A stretch of 64,000 nt of DNA from Shewanella gelidimarina (GCF_023283945.1 NZ_JAKIKW010000010.1:84848-148847), one strand, 5' to 3'; positions 25,319 through 34,479 are shown, counted from the stretch's first letter. Notes: generated by a model from the letters alone, not told the origin. Program-made: numbers and translations.

Positions 25319-25354
25319 GTAGTTGAGAATGTAGTTGAGATTGCAGTTGATAAT
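25319..25354. repeat. Three 12-bp tandem repeats
   Basis: GTAGTTGAGAAT, GTAGTTGAGATT and GCAGTTGATAAT follow each other directly upstream of the GNAT gene. They may influence its promoter spacing or be neutral slippage. Confidence 0.5.
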
Positions 25355-25390
25355 AAAATTAAAAGCGCTATTCAGATAGCGACTCTTGAA

Positions 25391-25419
25391 GGCACTATTC
25401 TTTGAGGCAGAATAGTGCC
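25391..25419. other. Perfect 11-bp hairpin downstream of the GGGtGRT gene
   Basis: GGCACTATTCT, a 7-base loop and AGAATAGTGCC form a perfect stem about 80 bases past the GGGtGRT stop. There is no T-run on either strand, so it may stabilise the mRNA 3' end or act in factor-dependent termination. Confidence 0.5.
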
Positions 25420-25497
25420 GATTAACTTATCACTCTTAAGTCACTGTTGTAAATTGACTCATTACTAACGCTACCCGCGAAATACGGTATGCAGGAT

Positions 25498-26487
25498 TTA
25501 GTGATGGTTAAGTTGCTGCTCTACCGCTACGGCGAGCGCCACACTGGCACCGACCATGGGGTTATTGCCCATGCCGATAAAGCCCATCATGGCGACATGT
25601 GCAGGAACAGATGAACTGCCAGCGAATTGGGCATCGGCATGCATTCTGCCCATTGTGTCCGTCATGCCGTATGAAGCGGGGCCAGCGGCAACATTGTCAG
25701 GATGCAAGGTTCGACCTGTACCGCCACCGGATGCGACGGAGAAGTAAGGCTTTGTTTGAGCGATACGTTCTGATTTATAAATCCCGGCGACAGGATGCTG
25801 AAAACGGGTTGGATTGGTTGAGTTTCCCGTAATACTCACATCAACGTCAGCATAATGCATGATGGCGACACCCTCGCGAACATCATCGGCACCAAAACAT
25901 AAGATCTCCGCTCGTTGACCATCGGAAAAGTGTTTGCGACTGACCTCATTTAACTGACCAGTTTGATAGTCGAACAGGGTACGAACATAGGTGAAGCCAT
26001 TGATCCTTGAAATTAAGTAAGCGGCATCTTTACCTAAGCCATTCAAAATGACTTTAAGAGGCCTCGTGCGCGATTTATTCGCGTTGAGGGCGATTTTAAT
26101 TGCGCCTTCAGCGGCGGCAAATGATTCATGACCTGCTAGAAAGCAGAAGCAATGGGTTTGCTCGCTTAACAACCTAGCCGCTAATGCGCCGTGACCTATT
26201 CCCACTTTTCGCTGTGCAGCGACACTGCCGTCTTTGCAATAGGCTTGCAGTGCATCGCCAATATTGGTGGCGGCTAGGGCTGCTGAATGGTCTGATGCGG
26301 TAATGGCTCTGTGTAACGCCAGTGCAGTACCTAGGGTGTAGGCATCGCAAGCATTATCAAAGGCGATGGGTTGGGTATCTAATACCATCTTTGGCGCGTC
26401 GATATTGTGCTGCAGACAAAACTCATGGGCTTGCTCAATAGAGTTTAGGTTCATCTCCGTCAGTAACGTTTGGATTTGAGTATTCAT
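25498..26487 (-). CDS. GGGtGRT family protein
   Basis: The 329-aa protein contains SVASGGGTGRTLHPDNVAAG near residue 255, the signature that names the GGGtGRT family, and a C-terminal Gly/Ala/Met-rich segment (MMGFIGMGNNPMVGASVALA). A Cys/His cluster (THCFCFLAGHE) lies near residue 115. The family has no established function to my knowledge, but its genes tend to sit beside a NifU-like scaffold gene, exactly as here (14 bases apart). The pair is controlled by a fluoride riboswitch upstream. A role in metal or Fe-S cofactor biology is possible but not shown. Confidence 0.8.
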   Translation of the reverse strand: MNTQIQTLLTEMNLNSIEQAHEFCLQHNIDAPKMVLDTQPIAFDNACDAYTLGTALALHRAITASDHSAALAATNIGDALQAYCKDGSVAAQRKVGIGHGALAARLLSEQTHCFCFLAGHESFAAAEGAIKIALNANKSRTRPLKVILNGLGKDAAYLISRINGFTYVRTLFDYQTGQLNEVSRKHFSDGQRAEILCFGADDVREGVAIMHYADVDVSITGNSTNPTRFQHPVAGIYKSERIAQTKPYFSVASGGGTGRTLHPDNVAAGPASYGMTDTMGRMHADAQFAGSSSVPAHVAMMGFIGMGNNPMVGASVALAVAVEQQLNHH

Positions 26488-26501
26488 TGTTGGCTCCTCT
26501 A

Positions 26502-27194
26502 TTAGGCTTGGCGTGGGTTGATGGTGGTCACGGCATCATTGAAACGACCATATGTGCCTGTGGCTTGGGTGGCGGCATCTTCTGGCGTTGTGCCGTCATT
26601 CATCAGTGCCATCATTTTGCCTAAATTAAGGTAGCGGTAACCGATGACTTCGTCGTTGTCATCGAGTGCTAACTGGGTGACATAACCTTCTGCCAACTCC
26701 ATATAGCGCACGCCTTTAGCAAGGGTTGAATAACTGGTGCCGACTTGGCTGCGTTGAGTTTTACCTAAGTCTTCTAACGCGGCGCCGACTTCCAGCCCAC
26801 CTTCTGAGAACGCAGATTGTGTCCGCCCGTAAACAAACTGTAAGAAGATTTCACGCATGGCGACGTTGATGGCGTCACATACCAAATCGGTGTTTAATGC
26901 TTCTAGTATGGTTTTACCGGTGATGATCTCTGCTGCCATCGCTGCTGAGTGGGTCATGCCTGAGCAACCTATGGTTTCGATTAAGGCTTCTTCGATGATA
27001 CCTTGCTTTACATTGAGTGTGAGTTTGGCGGCACCTTGCTGCGGTGCGCATGTACCCACGCCATGGCTCAAGCCCGAAATGGCGATAACATCTTTGGGGT
27101 TGAGCATGCGCCCTTCGATAGGGATCGGTGCAGATGCGTGCAGATCGCCCCGCTGAATTGGACACATTGACTGAATTTCTGAAGAGTATTGCAT
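26502..27194 (-). CDS. NifU-like (Fe-S cluster scaffold-type) protein
   Basis: The 230-aa protein has a NifU-N-like domain: VGTCAPQQGAAKLTL and LIETIGCSGMTHSAAMAAEIITGKT carry two of the cysteines expected for cluster assembly, and a third Cys occurs at DLVCDAI. The C-terminal part (EVIGYRYLNLGKMMALMNDG) is not found in ordinary IscU. An AGGA site lies 7 bases before the ATG. The gene is first in the operon with the GGGtGRT gene and follows a leader of about 120 bases after the fluoride aptamer. It is probably cytoplasmic, and whether it builds a cluster for its partner is untested. Confidence 0.75.
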   Translation of the reverse strand: MQYSSEIQSMCPIQRGDLHASAPIPIEGRMLNPKDVIAISGLSHGVGTCAPQQGAAKLTLNVKQGIIEEALIETIGCSGMTHSAAMAAEIITGKTILEALNTDLVCDAINVAMREIFLQFVYGRTQSAFSEGGLEVGAALEDLGKTQRSQVGTSYSTLAKGVRYMELAEGYVTQLALDDNDEVIGYRYLNLGKMMALMNDGTTPEDAATQATGTYGRFNDAVTTINPRQA

Positions 27195-27314
27195 AGTGTT
27201 TTCCTAATTGGATGCTAGGAAAACAAGAAAGCGGAGAGTGTGACTGATTGGAACTGTCCCACAGAAATACGCTGACAACGGATGTTGTCATCTCAGGCTA
27301 ACCTGTTTTCGATT

Positions 27315-27368
27315 CTGTAGGAGTCATCAGCCAAATTGGCGGTTAAGTCGGTGGAACTCCATCACCCG
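27315..27368 (-). promoter_or_regulatory. Fluoride riboswitch (crcB motif) upstream of the NifU-like/GGGtGRT operon
   Basis: On the minus strand the leader reads GGTGATGGAGTTCCACC, then AACCGCC, a short loop, and GGCTGATGACTCCTAC. These are the conserved parts of the crcB motif: the GAUGG-N-GUUC block, the AACCGC segment and the GCUGAUG-N-C-N-CCUAC block, with GGTG/CACC and GCC/GGC stems. The aptamer is followed by a perfect TGACAAC/GTTGTCA hairpin at about 27273-27290 and the start codon 120 bases downstream. There is no clear T-run, so control may be by ribosome access. This aptamer normally precedes fluoride exporters, which are absent here. Confidence 0.88.
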
Positions 27369-27569
27369 TGCAGGTTTAGTAATAAACCTTTCGCTAAAGT
27401 ATAGGTCAGGCTGAGCGAAGAGTTGGTGATCTCGATCGCATTCCAGTGATCAGGGAATAGCTCAATATGAGGTCTTTTTAATACCTAAATTGATTGAAAT
27501 AAACACTGTTTTTTGTTGTTTTTATTATCAATTACGGCAATATAAATGTTGATTAAGGAGGATCTACCC

Positions 27570-28649
27570 ATGGAAGAAAAATCGCTTTCTCAATGTGATG
27601 CACAGCAACGTGTTGAGCAAATTTATGCATTCCAGCAAGAGATGCATGTGTTAGAAAATGATGATGTCATCGCAATATCATCTGAACAGAAAAACAGTAT
27701 CAACGGCTACCATCAGCAATTATTGCAACGCCTATCTGATATCTATGACGTAGACACCAGTCGCCAATCTAAACAGCTATCTTTAGGGATGAGAATTGCC
27801 TCCATGCTCGGTGCGTTGGCGATGGCTACCAGTATCTTCTTTCTGTTCTATCAATTCTGGGGCTACCTGAGTACAGGGACTCAAGTCAGTATGTTAGTGG
27901 TTGCCCCCATTTTGCTATTTTTACTGTCATTGAAATTGGCTGAAGCCGAGAAAAATGCTTATTACTCCAAAATTGCTGCGTTGATGAGCCTTGCATGCTT
28001 TGTGCTTAACCTTTCTATGCTGGGGCAAATATTTAATATTACGCCGTCACCTAATGCTTTTGCAGTGTGGGCGGCTTTTAGCTTCTTGCTGGCCTATGCC
28101 TGTAATGCACGGCTTTTACTGTTTTTTGCGATTGTTAGCCTAAGTAGCTTTATCGCGATGAAGATGGGGAGCTGGTCCGGGATGTATTGGATAAGCTTTG
28201 GCGAAAGGCCGGAGAACTTTCTGCTTCCTAGTTTACTTATCTTCTTGTTACCTCACTTAAGCGATCATCGACGTTTCAGTGGCTTTGCCTCGATTTATAA
28301 CGTGATGGCAATGATCATGCTATTCCTGCCTATCCTCATATTGTCCAACTGGGGCGAAATAAGTTATTTAAGCTGGTCACCGGAGACGGTAGAAGGCTTT
28401 TATCAACTGACGGGTTTTGCGCTCTCGGTGGCTGCAATTTGGCTTGGAGTTAAGCGCCAATGGGGAGAGGTGACCAATACCGGCAATGTATTTTTCATTT
28501 TATTCCTCTATACCAAGTTCTTTGACTGGTGGTGGGAGTGGATGCCGAAATATATATTCTTCTTTATTCTGGGTTTATCTGCGCTGCTTGCATTGATGGT
28601 ATTTAAGCGGGTTCGTTTAAGTGACTTAAGCAAAGGTATCTCGCAATGA
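27570..28649 (+). CDS. DUF2157-type multi-pass membrane protein
   Basis: Start chosen at 27570 because AAGGAGG lies 8 bases before it; an ATG at 27546 has no such site. The protein has a soluble N-terminal part of about 75 residues and then about ten hydrophobic segments (for example MLGALAMATSIFFLFYQFWG, and several Phe/Trp-rich helices near the C-terminus). The architecture resembles the DUF2157 family of inner-membrane proteins of unknown function. Its last codon overlaps the next gene's start (ATGA), so it is coupled to the DUF4824-type gene. Confidence 0.6.
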   Translation: MEEKSLSQCDAQQRVEQIYAFQQEMHVLENDDVIAISSEQKNSINGYHQQLLQRLSDIYDVDTSRQSKQLSLGMRIASMLGALAMATSIFFLFYQFWGYLSTGTQVSMLVVAPILLFLLSLKLAEAEKNAYYSKIAALMSLACFVLNLSMLGQIFNITPSPNAFAVWAAFSFLLAYACNARLLLFFAIVSLSSFIAMKMGSWSGMYWISFGERPENFLLPSLLIFLLPHLSDHRRFSGFASIYNVMAMIMLFLPILILSNWGEISYLSWSPETVEGFYQLTGFALSVAAIWLGVKRQWGEVTNTGNVFFILFLYTKFFDWWWEWMPKYIFFFILGLSALLALMVFKRVRLSDLSKGISQ

Positions 28650-29440
28650 AAAAGTACTTATTGATGGGGTTAGTTATTCTAATCGGCAGTAATGTCATAG
28701 CATTAAGTGGTGTGGCGTATAATCGAATGGGCGCGGTAACATCGCAGTTAACACTGACTGAAAGGGAGCTAGATTTACCTTATAACCGTGGTGCGCAGCA
28801 AGAGAATTCAGGCATGTTACTGGCTATTAATTGGCGTACGGCAACGATGGCTGAAAACACTTATAACGCCTATAACACAAACGAGACCGAGGTGACTCAA
28901 GCACAGTTACTTGCCCTTGGTTTTGAGGTGCCAGACAAGGAGTACTATGGGGCGCGGTCACGTCAATTGTATTGGGCACTAGAGTTTGATGGTGAGTTAC
29001 ATACTGCTGAAATTGCCAAAGCGGAGATACGTTATCAGGCAGCACTCGAAACGTATACCCTGCAGCCTAATGAGGCCAATGACCGTTTAAAGGATGACTC
29101 TCTTGTTAGCTTGAAAAAGGAGAGGTTAACCAATAGTCGGCTATTTTTTGTCAAAGCGAGCAATGACTATGAGTCCTTAGCCGCAGAATTTTCTGGCCAA
29201 GATCATATGCTGTTTGTTAAGGGACTCGCTAAGCCTTATTACAACGTCAATAACAAGCGTTACCGTTTACTTCTAAGCGAGTTATTGGTCAGTCATATTC
29301 TGTTGCCACTGGAGTATTCCGAAGTTCTATCGGGCTTAAGCAGACTGGGTTACCAAGATATTATGGCACCGCGTTACGCGGTGCAGATCAAGTGGGGCAG
29401 CCGCTTGGAGCCGTGGATCACCAATGTCACTCGCGACTAA
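28646..29440 (+). CDS. DUF4824-type (GDYXXLXY-like) protein
   Basis: The 264-aa protein has one N-terminal membrane segment or signal anchor (LLMGLVILIGSNVIALSGVA), then LTLTERELDLP and ENSGMLLAINWR, which I associate with the DUF4824 family. The rest is predicted to lie in the periplasm. Families of this kind are typically paired with a DUF2157 membrane protein, as here with a 4-base overlap. No function is known to me. Confidence 0.55.
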   Translation: MKKYLLMGLVILIGSNVIALSGVAYNRMGAVTSQLTLTERELDLPYNRGAQQENSGMLLAINWRTATMAENTYNAYNTNETEVTQAQLLALGFEVPDKEYYGARSRQLYWALEFDGELHTAEIAKAEIRYQAALETYTLQPNEANDRLKDDSLVSLKKERLTNSRLFFVKASNDYESLAAEFSGQDHMLFVKGLAKPYYNVNNKRYRLLLSELLVSHILLPLEYSEVLSGLSRLGYQDIMAPRYAVQIKWGSRLEPWITNVTRD

Positions 29441-29594
29441 AATAGGCTATGGCAGCCAGAGTTCATTCGTTTTAGGGACTGTTGGGTATTCAATGTGGTA
29501 CTCATGTTGGTTTTAATCTGCGAAAACAACCCCGCAGCAGCCTGAAAAAAACTATCATAGGCCAAGTCAGTTTTGGTATGTGAGAAGGTAACGG

Positions 29595-30521
29595 GTGAAA
29601 CAGCTAGATTTCAATTTATTGCGAGTGTTAGAGGTGTTGCTCGAAGAGCAAAGTGTTACCGCTGCTGCGTCGAGGCTGCACCTGAGTCAATCTGCGGTCA
29701 GTAAACAGCTGAGCAAGTTACGCGAAACCTTCGATGATCAATTGTTTGATCGCACTGCCTATGGCCTAAAAGCAACACCACGAGCATTAGAGTTAGCCCC
29801 AGAGCTGCGCGAAGTGTTGCAAAGGTTAGATCAATTTACTCGCCCAAATACTTTTGAACCCGCCGAGAGCCGACGCCGTTTTCGAATCAACTTGGTTGAA
29901 ACTGCCTATTCGCTCACATTTCCCTACTTTATGCCTCAGTTACTTGAACAAGCGCCACAAGTGAGTCTCAATTGTCAAACATGGTCACTGGATAGCTTAG
30001 ATAAACTATTGCGCTGCGAAATTGACATGGGCATTATTTGTCGCGAGTGGGATAACCGTTCTTTGTTACACATGAATCACTTACCCGAAGAGTTAGGGTA
30101 TGCAGAATTGATTCGGGACTATCCTGTATGTTTGGTGAGGAATGAGCATCCGCTATTAAATGAGCCTTGGAATATAGAAACTTTTCTAAAGTATCGTCAT
30201 TTACAGGTTACTTTTGGTGGGCTTGAGCACTGGCTGTTGGATGATGTATTGCGTTTAAAGTATTTGCATCGAGATATAGCCGTTAACATGACAGACTTTA
30301 ATAGTGCAATGGGCCTGTGTGAGAGCAGTGATTTGATTTTATGTGCGCCTAAAAAATATGCGACTAAAATGGCTGCAGACTTTGACCTAACGATGCTTGA
30401 CGTGCCGACTGAACTTGAACCCGGTGCCTATGTTTTGGTGTGGCATAAGCACTTTAATCTTGATCCCAGCCACCGTTGGCTGCGTAATTTGATTATTAAT
30501 GGCGTAAAAGAGAAAGATTAA
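29595..30521 (+). CDS. LysR-family transcriptional regulator (NodD/LeuO-like)
   Basis: The 308-aa protein starts with a GTG codon preceded by GAAGG and carries the LysR HTH (SVTAAASRLHLSQSAVSKQLSKLR) at residues 20-43, followed by FDDQLFDRTAYGLKATPRA typical of the NodD/SyrM/LeuO branch. The effector domain follows. It is transcribed away from the DUF4824 gene; the target is not evident, as no divergent partner lies directly beside it. Confidence 0.85.
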   Translation: MKQLDFNLLRVLEVLLEEQSVTAAASRLHLSQSAVSKQLSKLRETFDDQLFDRTAYGLKATPRALELAPELREVLQRLDQFTRPNTFEPAESRRRFRINLVETAYSLTFPYFMPQLLEQAPQVSLNCQTWSLDSLDKLLRCEIDMGIICREWDNRSLLHMNHLPEELGYAELIRDYPVCLVRNEHPLLNEPWNIETFLKYRHLQVTFGGLEHWLLDDVLRLKYLHRDIAVNMTDFNSAMGLCESSDLILCAPKKYATKMAADFDLTMLDVPTELEPGAYVLVWHKHFNLDPSHRWLRNLIINGVKEKD

Positions 30522-30550
30522 CCGCCCCTAGTCTTTTTGATTGTTTGTTA

Positions 30551-31372
30551 TCAATAATTAACTTTGTGTCGATCCGCATTATCTTGAAAAACTTGAATGT
30601 GATCTGTCCGCTTTTTGGCTTCATACATGGCGATGTCAGCATATTTAAGAATGACTTTTCTGTTTTCTCCGTGGATTGGGTATTGGGCGATGCCAATACT
30701 GATCCCCACGACAAGTTGAATTGGGTCACAAACGATCTCATTTAGGAAGTTTTGTTGAATAGCTTGGGCAACTTTAACGGCACTATCGGCGTTGCAATTG
30801 GGGAGTATGACCGTAAATTCATCGCCTCCAATACGAGCGACTAAATTGCCAGAAGGGACAGCATCAAAAATCTTTTTTGCTATTTCTTGCAGTACATAAT
30901 CGCCAAATGCATGGCCGTATGTGTCATTGATGACTTTAAAATTATTAACATCCATCATCATGCAGCAGGTCGGTATATTGGTATCAATCGTGAGGCGTTC
31001 AAGAGTTTCATAAAACTGGATACGGTTCGGTAAGCCTGTTAGCGCATCATGGTGTGCTTGATGGTGTTTCTCTTTTAGGGTCAGCAGTAATTCGCCTATA
31101 GTACTTTTACTCATTTTTATAATTGTAAGTACAAAGCCGCCTCCTGCAAAAAATATTACCGCGACAATCATTTCTAAGTTATTCGGATCTTCATCAAATA
31201 ACATCCAGATAAAACCTAAATATCCAATAATAAATAATAGAATCATTCCAAATAGAATGCGCCATCCATTGCGTTGATAGTTTGGTTGATTGCAGATCTG
31301 TAATGCTGGGTATAGGGCGAGTAATAGCCCTAGAAGACCAACAGAGACCAAGGTAAGCGCAATGGTATTCAT
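30551..31372 (-). CDS. Membrane-bound GGDEF diguanylate cyclase
   Basis: Three hydrophobic segments in the first 95 residues precede a GGDEF domain. The catalytic motif is intact (RIGGDEFTV), with HDALTGLPNR at the domain start and MDVNNFKVINDTYGH binding GTP/Mg. No RxxD inhibitory site precedes GGDEF (the sequence there is PSGN), so product feedback may be weak. The short membrane part gives no hint of a ligand. It should make c-di-GMP at the inner membrane. Confidence 0.87.
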   Translation of the reverse strand: MNTIALTLVSVGLLGLLLALYPALQICNQPNYQRNGWRILFGMILLFIIGYLGFIWMLFDEDPNNLEMIVAVIFFAGGGFVLTIIKMSKSTIGELLLTLKEKHHQAHHDALTGLPNRIQFYETLERLTIDTNIPTCCMMMDVNNFKVINDTYGHAFGDYVLQEIAKKIFDAVPSGNLVARIGGDEFTVILPNCNADSAVKVAQAIQQNFLNEIVCDPIQLVVGISIGIAQYPIHGENRKVILKYADIAMYEAKKRTDHIQVFQDNADRHKVNY

Positions 31373-31460
31373 AGTTATTTTTATAGGGAATGGTCTTTAT
31401 ATTGTAGTAGAGATGATTGTTCTTTTGTATAAGTTACTTGTACTTGCTTGACCCGAATCG

Positions 31461-32342
31461 TTAGATAGCATCTAAAAAAGCCTGAATCACCGGCTCTGTA
31501 ACCCGCTTCTCTCGGCAGCAGCACCCTAACTCAAACGGCGGAATGGCTATTGGCGATGACAGTAATTGAATTCGGTCTCTTACTGGGCTGTTATTAATCA
31601 CCACTTCGGGAGTGATACTGACGCCACAGCCGAGTGCGACCATAGAGGTTATGGCTTCTTGTCCTGACACTTGAGCATAAATATTGGGTGTTAAGCCAAG
31701 TGCTTTAAACCAGTTGTCGATACGTTTTCGACCTGGTCCATGCTCAGGCACGATAAACGGCAGACGATCCCAAGGGATGTAGGACTCGGTCAGCAATTCT
31801 TGCACTTTGCAGCGAAAAGTCGGTGCGATGATAGACAGTGGCACGTCATCTATTTTGGCAAAATGCAGGTTTTCTGGAAAAGGATCAGGCAGCGCTGCAA
31901 TGGCGATATCAGCGCGATTATTGCGAATTTCGTTGACGGCATTAGCCGCATCACCTGTGGTTAATGCTATTTCGACTAATGGATGCTCTCGCCTAAAGCG
32001 GTCAAGTAAGCCGGGCAGATGACTATAGGCTGCGGTCACTGAGCAATAAAGGTTAAGCCGACCTCTTAGTAAATCCTGTTTAGGGTCAATCTTAGTTTTG
32101 AGTTTGCCCCAGTGATCCAAGGTTAACTCGGCAAAATGACGATACTCCACGCCGGCACTCGTTAATGTCACGCTGCGATTATCACGCTGAAACAGCTGCG
32201 CCCCTACCTCTGCTTCTAATCTTTGCATTGCACGACTTAGCGTTGATGGGCTGACATGCATCGCTTGTGCGGTGCGCGCAAAATGCAAACTATCAGACAG
32301 ATGTAAGTAGAGTTTGATAGTGCGAATATCCAAATGGTTCAT
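31461..32342 (-). CDS. ilvY: IlvY, LysR-type activator of ilvC
   Basis: The protein from MNHLDIRTIKLYLHLSDSLH onwards aligns well with E. coli IlvY (HTH MHVSPSTLSRAMQRLE; QLFQRDNRSVTLT). I start it at 32342 for that reason, although AGAGG directly abuts the ATG; a longer frame upstream exists. It gives 293 aa, close to the 297 aa of E. coli. IlvY senses acetolactate/acetohydroxybutyrate and activates ilvC, which is encoded divergently 193 bases away. Confidence 0.88.
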   Translation of the reverse strand: MNHLDIRTIKLYLHLSDSLHFARTAQAMHVSPSTLSRAMQRLEAEVGAQLFQRDNRSVTLTSAGVEYRHFAELTLDHWGKLKTKIDPKQDLLRGRLNLYCSVTAAYSHLPGLLDRFRREHPLVEIALTTGDAANAVNEIRNNRADIAIAALPDPFPENLHFAKIDDVPLSIIAPTFRCKVQELLTESYIPWDRLPFIVPEHGPGRKRIDNWFKALGLTPNIYAQVSGQEAITSMVALGCGVSITPEVVINNSPVRDRIQLLSSPIAIPPFELGCCCREKRVTEPVIQAFLDAI

Positions 32343-32462
32343 CCTCTGTGTATAGTGTTTGCTAGCCGCAAGGGTTAAGAGACCGTTATCTTTCCATGTT
32401 GCATAAAGCGCAACATCATGTTCCGAATATATCATTTTAAGCAATGAAACGCTTGCGCTATA

Positions 32463-32498
32463 GTGATTTCAATCACAGCTTAGCTCACTATTGAGCTA
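32463..32498. promoter_or_regulatory. Candidate IlvY operators in the ilvY-ilvC intergenic region
   Basis: Two adjacent perfect inverted repeats lie here: GTGATTTCAATCAC (32463-32476) and TAGCTCACTATTGAGCTA (32481-32498). Tandem operators between divergent ilvY and ilvC are known in E. coli. Direct similarity to the E. coli sites was not checked. Confidence 0.45.
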
Positions 32499-32535
32499 GC
32501 CCGTTTAAACATCCAGAATCAAGGTGGTATATCAG

Positions 32536-34017
32536 ATGGCTAACTATTTTAACTCTCTGAATTTGCGTCAACAATTAGAACAGCTGGCTCAATGCCGCTT
32601 TATGGATCGTAGTGAGTTCAGCGAAGGCTGTGACCATATCAAGGGGTGGAACATTGTCATCCTAGGTTGTGGTGCGCAAGGTTTAAACCAAGGTTTGAAC
32701 ATGCGTGACTCCGGGCTCAATATTGCTTTTGCACTGCGTCCACAAGCGATTAGCGAGAAGCGTGATTCATATCAAAAAGCCACCGGCAACGGTTTCCGTG
32801 TTGGCACTATTGAAGAGTTAATTCCTGATGCGGATTTGGTGTTAAACCTAACGCCGGACAAGCAGCACACTAACGCCGTCACCACTATTATGCCGTTGAT
32901 GAAGCAAGCTGCGACATTGTCTTATTCGCACGGCTTTAACATTGTTGAAGAGGGTATGCAGGTTCGCCCAGATATCACCGTCATCATGGTTGCGCCTAAG
33001 TGTCCTGGTACTGAAGTACGTGAAGAGTACAAGCGTGGCTTTGGTGTACCGACACTGATTGCGGTTCATCCAGAAAACGATCCAAAGGCTGAAGGTTTTG
33101 ATATCGCTAAGGCGTATGCAAGCGCAACGGGCGGCGACAGAGCGGGCGTATTGCACTCCTCTTTCATCGCTGAAGTTAAGTCTGACCTTATGGGTGAGCA
33201 GACAATTCTTTGCGGCATGTTACAAACTGGCGCAATTTTGGGTTACGAGAAGATGGTTGCCGATGGCGTAGAGCCAGGTTATGCCGCTAAGCTTATTCAG
33301 CAAGGTTGGGAAACCACTACCGAGGCACTTAAGCACGGTGGTATTACCAATATGATGGATAGACTCTCTAACCCCGCTAAGATTAAAGCGTTTGAAATGG
33401 CAGAAGAACTGAAAGAGATCCTCCAGCCATTATTCGAAAAGCACATGGACGATATTATCGGTGGCGAGTTTTCTAAAACCATGATGGAAGACTGGGCTAA
33501 CGACGATGCTAACTTGCTTAAATGGCGCAGCGAAACCAATGAAACGGCTTTTGAAAATGCACCACAGTGTGATGAGCCAATCGACGAGCAGGCATATTTC
33601 GATAAAGGTATCTTCTTGGTTGCGATGATCAAAGCGGGCGTTGAGCTTGCGTTCGATACTATGGTTGCCGCGGGTATTGTTGAAGAGTCTGCTTACTATG
33701 AGTCACTGCATGAAACGCCACTTATCGCCAACACCATTGCTCGTAAGCGTCTTTACGAAATGAACATCGTGATCTCTGATACGGCCGAATACGGTTGTTA
33801 CCTATTTAACCACGCAGCAGTGCCTATGCTACGCGGTTATGTTGAAAGTATGTCATCAGAATACCTAGGTGCTGGCTTAAAAGAGACCAGTAACGGTGTT
33901 GATAATCTTCGTCTTATCGAAGTCAATGATGAGATCCGTAACACTGCAGTTGAATTTGTCGGCGCAGAACTTCGCGGTTACATGACCGAAATGCAACGCA
34001 TTGTTGAAGAAGCTTAA
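32536..34017 (+). CDS. ilvC: Ketol-acid reductoisomerase, class II
   Basis: IlvC converts acetolactate or acetohydroxybutyrate to the dihydroxy acid with NADPH. The 493-residue frame from [14 protein letters not shown] is the long class II form seen in enterics. The Rossmann fingerprint [17 protein letters not shown], the acidic metal-site residues in the knotted C-terminal domain (duplicated in class II), and [12 protein letters not shown] support it. AAGGTGG lies 8 bases ahead of the ATG at 32536, so I prefer it to the in-frame GTG/ATG further upstream. Regulated probably by the divergent IlvY. Confidence 0.95.
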   Translation: MANYFNSLNLRQQLEQLAQCRFMDRSEFSEGCDHIKGWNIVILGCGAQGLNQGLNMRDSGLNIAFALRPQAISEKRDSYQKATGNGFRVGTIEELIPDADLVLNLTPDKQHTNAVTTIMPLMKQAATLSYSHGFNIVEEGMQVRPDITVIMVAPKCPGTEVREEYKRGFGVPTLIAVHPENDPKAEGFDIAKAYASATGGDRAGVLHSSFIAEVKSDLMGEQTILCGMLQTGAILGYEKMVADGVEPGYAAKLIQQGWETTTEALKHGGITNMMDRLSNPAKIKAFEMAEELKEILQPLFEKHMDDIIGGEFSKTMMEDWANDDANLLKWRSETNETAFENAPQCDEPIDEQAYFDKGIFLVAMIKAGVELAFDTMVAAGIVEESAYYESLHETPLIANTIARKRLYEMNIVISDTAEYGCYLFNHAAVPMLRGYVESMSSEYLGAGLKETSNGVDNLRLIEVNDEIRNTAVEFVGAELRGYMTEMQRIVEEA

Positions 34018-34331
34018 AATTATTTGAGGCGGAGCCTGTAACTCAATAGAGTGGCAGGCAACGCTGAAATAGCCCGAGTAGAGTAGCATCAAGGTTTGAA
34101 GTAAAACATTAACGATTAACACCTTAGTGACAATAAAGAGAGGCGGCAGTCAGTTATTATTACATCGAGTTGTTAGCGCTAAATCCTAGGTTAACGCTGG
34201 TGTATTATGAGTAACGCAAAAGTTTTCATTGTGCTTTTTATTCGCTTTGTGGTACATCTTAATGGTGGTCTGATCGACAAAGACCGATACCGAATTTAAG
34301 CAAAGACCCTTATTAGGAATACAAGTCGCGT
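34018..34331. other. ilvC-ilvL intergenic stretch
   Basis: About 310 bases lie between ilvC and the attenuator leader. It should hold the ilvG promoter. I see no gene, and no hairpin with a T-run that would end ilvC transcription. Confidence 0.4.
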
Positions 34332-34427
34332 ATGTTTAACCAAGCTGCCCAAATTATTATTGTGATTATTACCGTCGTGATTATTAAATCACAGCGGGGG
34401 GCGCGCATGCTAAATCGACACACCTAA
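34332..34427 (+). CDS. ilvL: Ile/Val-rich attenuator leader peptide of the ilv operon
   Basis: A 31-codon ORF encodes a peptide with the core QIIIVIITVVII: seven Ile and three Val codons in a row of twelve, followed by one Leu codon. This is the hallmark of a leader peptide that stalls the ribosome when charged tRNA-Ile or tRNA-Val is scarce. It lies 137 bases before ilvG and just before a strong terminator. The SD is not obvious (an AGGA lies 13 bases upstream). Confidence 0.88.
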   Translation: MFNQAAQIIIVIITVVIIKSQRGARMLNRHT

Positions 34428-34479
34428 TTAGGTTTAAGATTGCAAACAACCCCCGCGCCGAAAGGAACGGGGGTTTTTT
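34394..34479 (+). promoter_or_regulatory. ilv attenuator: antiterminator and intrinsic terminator
   Basis: AACCCCCG and CGGGGGTT form a stem at 34448-34475 followed by TTTT, the attenuator. GCGGGGG at 34394-34400, inside the leader ORF, is complementary to CCCCCGC (34450-34456) on the terminator's left arm and can form the antiterminator. Ribosome stalling on the Ile/Val codons just upstream would favour the antiterminator and read-through into ilvG. Confidence 0.85.
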
